Assembly: GCA_027886185.1 (NCBI GenBank)
Contig: WOAB01000619.1
Coordinates: 4,340,001 to 4,404,000 of the forward strand
Reading direction: 5' to 3'
DNA length: 64,000 bases
From: Rheum nobile
Taxonomy: Eukaryota > Streptophyta > Magnoliopsida > Caryophyllales > Polygonaceae
Shown here: positions 57,181 to 64,000 of the stretch, piece after piece
How the letters are laid out: every line of letters begins with the position of its first letter
Position numbering within the stretch: the stretch's first letter is position 1
Notes under the pieces: model-generated
Told to the model about the DNA's origin: nothing
The model's database searches: none
The model's input: the letters and a program-made list of their open reading frames with translations, nothing else
Position numbers and translations under genes: made by a program

Positions 57181-57541
57181 GACAAACCCTAGACAGCACC
57201 AAAAATCGGGAAAAAAGACGTAGAGGAGCACTTACGAGATCAATACATCGATAACAGAGGATGAACGACACCGGAACCACGAACAAAACCGACGACGAAG
57301 AGAGAGAGATGACGACGAAGGACGATCGAGCAGTTTTTGCAAAGAGAGGTCGAGCAAGAAGGAGAAGAAAACGAGCGGTTTTTTACAGGAAGAAAGTTGT
57401 TTAAAAGTGAGGAGAGCGAAAATCTAAATGAGGGAGTTTATAAGGGGGTTTAATTTGTAAAAGAACTACTTAAGGGGGTAGTTATCAACTATTATCTAAA
57501 CAATGGGGCAATGAGCCTCATTGTTTCTGTGATTTAATTAA

Positions 57542-59493
57542 CTAGGAGGTCAGGCCCGTGCTACGCACGAGACATATATGTTACAATTTTGTTTGTAGTA
57601 AAAGAAAACACCCCAAGAACTATAATATCATAAATAGTTTGTATAAATAAATTACAAATGTAATTAAAGTAGTTTAAGAAAACAGAATCGTGAATATGTA
57701 ATTGGTATAAAGAAGTAATACCTACACATACGTACGTTTCATTTGATATGATACTTGTAATTTTGTGAAGAATTAATCCGTAAAAGTCTGCATGATTAAA
57801 TATATAAAAATGTTAGAAAGTCTAATTATTTAGAAATAAATAAATATTTAATGGGAATTACTGTAAACTTTCAACCAACAATATAATATATTGGATATAT
57901 ATAGATAAATGAATGATTTAATTATTTCAAGAATATATGTTTTACCATTTAAGGATGCCCAACTTTGAGAAACTCTTGGCATTGTCATTCACAAATCACA
58001 AATCTACACAACTTGATTTCAATTGGGATCTTATGTGGCTTACTTGCCTCCATAGTTGGTCGGTCAATTTGGTGTGAAAATGTATTCTTCCTAAATCGTC
58101 AATCTTTGTGAAGAGCTTGGCCTTCATGTATTCCTATAATGATAAACACTTAAACATGCCATATATAGCAAAACAAAACATCACATTTCAAGAAAAAAAT
58201 TAATCCTATTTATTCAATTTTCATAAGCTTATATCAATAAAAAGATTCCTAAAAAATCATACTTGCAACAACTACAATAGCATAACCATAAAAATAGAAA
58301 ATGACCCACCTTCATCTTGAGCTACATCCTTTCATCATTGATAATGTTTGTGGTCGGGTTTCCAAAAGATCAATTCATCTGCTATCAACTGCTTAAAGAG
58401 AATAAAATATATTTAAATTACCGATTAAATGTGTATAGAATTAACATGTTATGAATACATTTATTCATTGTCTAAATTGATGTAATTACCCATAGACATG
58501 AACCTCTAATGGTGAATAAAGAGTCACAAAGGTTACAATATTTTCATTTCTCTTTATTATTATGAATAAATATACTTGAATGGTGAAATTTAAATACAAT
58601 AAAATTAAAATATTGTTATTAATGCATTGCCCATTGGCATGAAACACAAATGACATTTGAAAAGTCTCGTGTAAATTACACAATTCTAGGTGATAAATGT
58701 AATGAATATTTTTTCTCCATTCATGCACTTATTTTGGCATAATCACGATAATAAAGGTAAAATTATTAAGTTTATAGGTTGCCTATCTCCTAATTTTAAG
58801 TATTTATGATTCAATTGGTTGGTGATAATAAATATCCTTAATATAAAATATTAATTAGGTGATACAAAAAAATGGATTTATATCAATTTTTTTGGATTTT
58901 GGGAGCTATAAACTTATTTCATGGAATTACACTATGATAATTATTCTTAATTGAAATTAAAAAAGGATAAAATCATATCGTACATATAGTACTTTATAGT
59001 TTTAAAAGAGACGTTATGTCTATAAATTCAATTAATAATTGGTTATATAATAACTTCTAATCACTAATATTGATTTGACCTATTAATTTTTTATTTAATA
59101 TGTTTTCAATTTCTCAAAAAGATACGAAGGTCTTTTAGTGATGGCATTTTGGTTGTTTTTCATGATTATTAGAAATATAAATTAAACTATGTTGAAAATT
59201 TAATATGAAGATATAAGAGTTATACAACCATATAAAAATGATGACTTTTTAATTGATTAATATGTAGTAATTGTATATAATTGTGAATCAAAAACTTTTT
59301 ATATTATATAAAAGATTGTGGATTATTAGTATAATTGTTAATATATGAAATTATCACTTTAGTATTTTTTAAATTTGTGAAATTGTTTAAATTATGAACT
59401 AAATAAATAAACATGAAATGAAAAAAAACTAATTAATTTTTAAAAGTTAACATTCAATAACATAAAATACTATAACTTTTAAATATATATAGA
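57542..59493 (-). mobile_element. Probable non-autonomous Helitron, 1952 bp
   Basis: On the minus strand the unit would start TCTATATATATTTAAAAG (59493) and end with hairpin GTGC-GTA-GCAC, then GGGCCTGACCTCCTAG (57542). The plus-strand bases outside are A at 57541 and T at 59494, the A/T host dinucleotide that Helitrons use. A hairpin 12-16 bases before a CTAG end fits the family. The interior is very AT-rich and has no RepHel coding. I cannot check whether other copies share these ends. Confidence 0.5.
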
Positions 59494-60629
59494 TATAAAT
59501 GACTAAACTTATCATAAATTTTTAAGCTAGAAAACTTGACTTTTTTTATTTCACATGACTAACTTAGCCCCAAAATCAATCCACCTCCCAAATTTACATC
59601 CTGATACCCCTCTTCTCACATTTCTCGTTCTCCTCATATCTCCCATCATCCTCGTTCTTCTCCGGCGCGATCGAGCTTCGTCTTCTTCGGTCGTCTTCTC
59701 CGGCGCTCGTCTTCTGGAACAAGTTCGTCTTCTATCTCTTGTCCTCGTCTTCTCCATCTCATTTCTTCTTCCTCCTCATTTCTCTTCCCATCTCGTTCTT
59801 CTCCAGGGTGCCGACTGGAAGCTTGAACGATCGAGCTTTCTAGGGTTCGTCTTCTCCGGCGATTGGAAGCTAAAAGTGGTTCGTCTTCTCCATCTCTCGT
59901 CCCCCTCATTTCTTAGGGTTTAGGCTTCTCATTTCTTCTTCTTTCCTGCGATCGATCTTTTTAGGCATAGGGTTCTCACTTCTTCGATCAGGAGGTGAAC
60001 CGACACCCTTGCAATCAAACCTCTCAAAGGTTTGTCTATCTGTCATAGCTGTCCAGTATTTATGTTGTTCAGATGTGCTTGCAACTTGTTTGATTATTTT
60101 GGTCTGTAGTTTATGGGTTTAGAGATTACCATTAATGGCATGTGTTGTGTGTTGAAATGCTATGTAATCAGTCTGGTAGTGTCACTTGTATTATGCCTGA
60201 TCTCTGTATGTGACCTCCATAGATCCTTTGGAAGAGATATTAGGTAGTGTCACTTGTATTATACATCAGTAGCTGATTTCACTCAGTGTTTTGAGAAAGC
60301 TCTTTTTGTGGTGTTTGATTGATTCATTATTCACATTATAGAGCTCTTTTTGTGGTGTTTTGAGAATGCTCTTATTCACAGTATAAAGCTAAAGACTGAT
60401 TAATATATTGGTCTCAGGTTTTGTTCCACCATTGTTGCTCAATTGAAAGATATTTCGTTCTTACTCTGAAATTCCACAAATACAACTCTAGGCATCTATT
60501 GTTGTATTATGTGACTTTGTTTCAAAAGTGTCAGAATAAGCTCATGCTGTAATCTGGATTAGTCTCCTTAAATAGGAGAGATCTATTGTTGACATTGTAT
60601 AAAGGGATATCCATTTGAAGGGACACTTT
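59494..60629 (+). other. Host-like promoter and 5' leader region, cut by an LTR element
   Basis: From 59590 the plus strand is CT-rich (TTCTTCTCCGGCGATCG repeats) with AGGGTTT and AGGGTTC motifs, as in plant 5' leaders, and a GTTTGTCTATCTG donor-like site near 60030 followed by intron-like T-rich DNA. A 122-codon frame (59555-59923) has low complexity and no recognisable domain. No downstream exon is present before the LTR at 60630, so any gene here is interrupted or lies on past the insertions. Confidence 0.35.
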
Positions 60630-61477
60630 TGATAGCTCCATGACCCCCTCGATGACGGCAAAGGACGAAGATGATGCAATGAAGGTGCGCTCGAATGGCC
60701 AGATCACAAGAGCTCGCACAAGGGCAATGGAGCGAGCCACACAATCATTAGTTTCGCGGGCGCACGCAAGTGACGCGGGTTCATCTAGTCCTAAATGGGT
60801 CCTCCTCTTGACCTATGAAGGATTAGGTGAGGTTCCACCTAAGCTGATCCCGCCAAGAAGACGAAGACGACGAGATCGCGAAAGCAGAACGAAGCAGCCA
60901 AGAACTCGACCGAGTTCTGGACCGAGTTATTGCTCCAGCCAAGAACTCAACCCAGAACTCGGTCGAGTTCTGGACCGAGTTGTTGCTCCAGACCAGAACT
61001 CGACCGAGTTCTGGACCGAGTTCTGGTTCCAGATCGGAACTCGGCCAAGAACTCGACCGAGTTCCTGCCCGCGTCAGCGATCTCAACTTCCGTCGTTTTG
61101 TTGAACAATTTATTATTATATTTTTTAATTATTTCTTTTGTCGCTATTTAAACCCAAAAATCCTAGTTTGTAATTTTTACGTTGAATTTGAGTAGTAAAG
61201 TTGAGTATGCTCATTCCCTTGAGTTCTAACGTCAACTCTTCGATCCCACGGATCGTCTATCCCGTAGCTCGTCGCTTCGAGCAATTCATACATCGTCTCT
61301 TCGGTGTTTCAAGATCATCTCTTTGATCTCTCTGTCATCTCTTTGACGCGTTTGAAGGTTATCTCTTTAGCCCTAGGAAAGCCGTCACTTTGGCTACGAA
61401 AGAGAAGGAATCGAATTCAAGCTTGATGAATCAAAGATCCTGCGTTGCAGACAACACTTTAGGGGTTGTTCGCATCA
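60630..61477 (+). repeat. 5' LTR of a gypsy-type element
   Basis: It runs TGATAGCTCC...GCATCA (848 bp, inverted ends TGAT/ATCA) and is followed two bases later by a primer site. The beginning encodes the GQITRARTRAMERATQSLV phrase shared with 1351-1623. The U3 part has an array of CGAGTTCTGGACCGAGTT units, and CTATTTAAACC at 61143-61153 is the probable TATA box. Confidence 0.75.
60905..61065. repeat. Palindromic GAACTCGACCGAGTTC array in the U3 region
   Basis: CTCGACCGAGTTCTGG or its reverse complement recurs about eight times with 20-45 bp spacing. Each unit is close to a perfect inverted repeat. Confidence 0.85.
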
Positions 61478-61479
61478 AC

Positions 61480-61492
61480 TGGCATCAGAGCC
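61480..61492 (+). other. Primer binding site
   Basis: TGGCATCAGAGCC differs from the initiator-Met site in one base and starts two bases after the LTR end. Confidence 0.8.
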
Positions 61493-62812
61493 TATCCAAG
61501 CTAAGTTTGTTATTCTCTCTTATTGTATTTCCTTGCAATTTTCCGCTTGCAAAACCCAGAATTTTTTCCCCTCACCATCGCCCCTTGCCGAAATTGTCCC
61601 CGTCGTGAACACCACCACCACACCACCACCACCGTCCACCGCCACCACCACCTTCCTCCACCCTCTCCCTCTCTCTCACGGCTGTGCAACCCTAATTTAC
61701 TTAGGTTTTGGTTACTTTTCCAACAGCCCTAAACCTTATCTTCTAGCAATATCTTGTTTCCTTACTTGCATATTTGGTTTCCTTGTTTCTTGTTGATCAA
61801 GTCTTGCTTTATCTTTGGATTAATTGCTAGATTAGTTGTTAGATTTTACTCCATCATAATTGCTTTGTCTCTTCTTTCTTCTCCTACACTTGCTTGTGTG
61901 GTTCTTTCTTGCTTGATTCGCCATCATCTCAAAACAAAAACAAAAACAAAAACAAAAACAAAAACAAAGTGTGATCGTATAAACAAAAACAAACATACTA
62001 TTCTCACCTTCCATCAAACAAAACAAAAGGTTTGGGAAGACGGAAGTCTCAAAAACACAAAAAAAAAAAAAGGCAGAGAACGCACCATACGGTCATACGT
62101 CATTTTCTCTTCTTTCATGTCTCTATGCAACTCTCATTGAAAAGGACAAAGAAAAATTTTCAACTCTCTTGTGATTAATTCTGAGAAACTTGTTTTGATC
62201 TACTTGACTTTGGAAATTTTGTGTGTTGTTTGGGACGTGATTTGCTAGTTTTTGCTTTGTTGCCTTCCGTTCAAGCCTCTCCCTCCTCACGAGCAACCAA
62301 AATTAGTACGCCCAGCGGAAAATTTCTTGGTTCACTTTTGAGACAAAGACTGGGCTTGGACTTGTTCTTTTGCTTGGTGCACCTTACTCCTTGTGTTATA
62401 TGCTTCGTATAGGTACTATGGAGGTTCCTACGACAGGCTACTCTCCTTCTAGGGCAACCGTAGTCCCGGACACATGGACTCCGCCTATGAGCAACTTGTC
62501 TCGCTTCATGCTGCGAATGACACCCTGCACGCTTTACATGAAGATCAAGCCCGGCAGCTCGCCGCGCAGGCTGTAGAGCTTGCCCACCTTCGTCGGACCT
62601 TGAGTGACATGAGGTTGCCCACGGCTGACCCAATGTTGAACCCTCCGGCCACAACCAGCCAGCCAATGGACCGCAAGGGTCCTCTTCTCAATGTCCTCTT
62701 CTCGAACACCTCCGGCTACAAGTCTTTTGACGAGGACACCTCCGACGCCGACCCGGTATTTGACACCTACGACGATGAGAAGGAGGAAGAGATGGCCGAA
62801 TACATATGCATC
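61493..62812 (+). mobile_element. Internal leader and truncated gag region of the 60630 element
   Basis: It contains a (CCA)n tract at about 61610-61655, an (AAAAAC)n microsatellite at 61929-61970 and a weak ORF (62474-62815) reading MDSAYEQLVSLHAANDTLHA then QLAAQAVELAHLRRTLSDMR, an Ala/Leu heptad-rich coiled-coil-like segment as found at gag N-termini. The frame ends at the junction with a second LTR element at 62813. No protease, RT or integrase follows. Confidence 0.6.
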
Positions 62813-63623
62813 TGATGTGTCATTGCCTCCTGTGACAAGTCGAATTGTCAAAGGTGATGCCTTTGGATCTAGTCTTGGTTGGGAAGTCACTCGGTGTGGT
62901 AATTCTGCCGTGGAACGTGATGAGGTAGTTGATCGCGAACAGAAGAACGCGATGAATGGTGGTGATGGAAGCGAGTTGATGAGAGATGGATAGCGGTGGC
63001 GGAAGCGATTGAATGGAGGGGTAAGCGACTTGAAGGGACAAGTCGTTGGGTGTCGTAGCATCGACTGTGGAGGGGATAATCTCGATGGAGATCGAGTGGT
63101 TGCCGTAGCGTCGACGGTGGAGTGAATGGGGATGAGAGGGATAAGGGTGACGTCCGATCAAGGAAAGGAGGAATTTAACACTCGACTTAAAACCTTGAAC
63201 TTTTAAATTTGAACGTAAGAAATAAAGAGTACAAAGTAGGGTATAAATAGGGGAGGGGATCTCGACCAAAACCTAATGGGCTTGGGTCGAAACGAGCCTA
63301 AGGGCTAGCCCATGTAAACATGCAAAAGGCAGAAACCCTAAAAGATAAAAGGAAACTATCTTAAATGCTATAGATAAGGAAACTATCTAAAACGTTGCAA
63401 ATAAGGAAACTATCTAAACAGGCTGGAAATATCAAATATAGATATCGTCTTAAAAAGAACGTGTGAAACTCATGGACGCGTTGAAGGCTTTGACGAGATC
63501 ATGGCGTGAAATGACGAGGTGTCACAGTCTTCAAAAGAATGCGTCCTTTGTACTTGGCTCTACTGAGCTCAGGGTCATGGCTTCGTCCTTGTCTTGGGCC
63601 GTCATGGGAGGCAGTGTCACATC
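62813..63623 (-). repeat. 3' LTR of a second gypsy-type element, minus orientation
   Basis: On the minus strand it runs TGATGTGACACTGCC...AATGACACATCA (811 bp) and is preceded by polypurine tract AAGTAGGGGAGGG (63624-63636). It matches the solo LTR at 7095 over several hundred bases. The five bases before it are GCATC; the other flank is outside the window. Confidence 0.8.
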
Positions 63624-64000
63624 ACCCTCCCCTACTTGGATGTGAAGCGTCCTCGCTTCACCATCATTGAACTAGTGCTCGATATTCTCGTGCAAGTGCT
63701 CCCAATGTAGGTCTCCGGTGTCGAACACGAATCTTGTGCCGTAGCGTGGCGGAGATGCACCAAACACCCAGTGGAGTATGTTTTGAAAGCTACGCAAGGC
63801 TGGTAGTATGTTCGTTGGCTTCGCTGGCAACTCCGTCGTGAACTCTGCTGGAAACAAGGTGGCAGGTGGTGGCAACTGCGCGGCGATGTGGGAGTAATGC
63901 ATGCCGTTAGTGGGCACCTTGCTGTTCCAACTTGTAATAAAGTTATTGGGCCGGGTGAGAAGCACATGGGGATCACAACGACCCTACAACGCGGTGGTCG
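63624..64000 (-). mobile_element. Internal 3' part of the second element, continuing past the window
   Basis: A minus-strand frame (63965-63672) reads PRYGTRFVFDTGDLHWEHLH and ends 40 bp before the polypurine tract, consistent with the end of a polyprotein or a 3' noncoding segment. No catalytic domain is reached within the window. Confidence 0.55.

Larger units (their letters stand above)
50646..57541. mobile_element. Third MULE (MULE-C), internal-deletion derivative
   Basis: Between the NDUFB9 promoter and the Helitron lies a 6.9-kb unit with a plus-strand transposase N-terminus, a convergent minus-strand DUF1985 gene, and motif arrays upstream of each. The approximate ends carry loosely similar sequences (AAGTCCCCATGATTTAAC near 50690; GCCCCATTGTTTAGATAA on the minus strand near 57510), too weak to call a terminal inverted repeat. 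The transposase catalytic core and the Ulp1 domain are both missing at a single junction near 54047, so the copy cannot move itself. Confidence 0.65.

Noticed and set aside
50646..57541. Clean MULE terminal inverted repeats
   Set aside because: The ends are only loosely similar by eye; I could not define matching inverted repeats or a nine-base target duplication, so exact element limits are not claimed.

Overview
The window is nuclear DNA from a flowering plant, most likely a eudicot; no sequence here fixes the family. The evidence is spliced genes with GT/AG introns, plant-type Tekay-like and other LTR retrotransposons, Mutator-like elements (MULEs) carrying DUF1985/Ulp1 genes, a plant-mobile-domain gene, a Cassandra-type LTR with a 5S-like segment, and two recognisable housekeeping genes for organellar proteins. 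There is no operon structure, CRISPR array or bacterial gene.

Layout. 1-1622 is LTR-type sequence in minus orientation that cuts off the N-terminus of a MULE transposase (1624-2718, +). Downstream lie two small minus-strand genes, a two-exon B3-domain protein (3343-3966) and an unknown 134-aa ORF (4696-5100). Next is a decayed seven-exon minus-strand gene with DUF1985 at the N-terminus and a C48/Ulp1 protease at the C-terminus (5765-10945), split by a solo LTR (7095-7987). A second, more decayed gene of the same type (about 11530-18770) carries a non-autonomous LTR element in an intron (13528-18011, TSD AGAAA). Immediately beyond it is a nearly complete Ty3/gypsy element of 11.05 kb (19351-30401, TSD CTAAA).

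31.1-35 kb is a host gene island: mitochondrial ribosomal protein S31/bTHXm (31904-32164, +) and a two-exon, four-helix membrane protein with an internal duplication (33202-34456, -). 35.5-47.5 kb is again repetitive: a plant-mobile-domain pseudogene (36829-39203) hit by a Cassandra-type solo LTR (38684-38884, TSD ATGGA), an inverted gypsy remnant (39204 to about 42998), a truncated L1 LINE with endonuclease, and unexplained long minus-strand ORFs upstream of it. 48219-50405 (-) is an intact five-exon gene for the complex I LYR subunit NDUFB9/CIB22.

50.65-57.5 kb is a third MULE (MULE-C), an internal-deletion derivative that retains the transposase N-terminus and a DUF1985 gene. Its noncoding DNA is packed with the heptamer TGACAGT/ACTGTCA and holds a hAT-type MITE (52158-52598). 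A probable non-autonomous Helitron (57542-59493), a CT-rich host-like 5' region, and two nested LTR elements in opposite orientations fill the right end.

How the parts relate. The most interesting theme is the MULE system: a transposase plus DUF1985/Ulp1 genes plus arrays of a short element-specific motif in noncoding DNA. The motif is ACTGTCA in the third MULE and CCTGTCA in the first two, one base apart. This resembles, by inference only, the VANDAL anti-silencing arrangement in which an element-encoded protein recognises short motifs repeated in its own noncoding DNA. Most TE genes here carry stops or frameshifts; the three host genes look intact.
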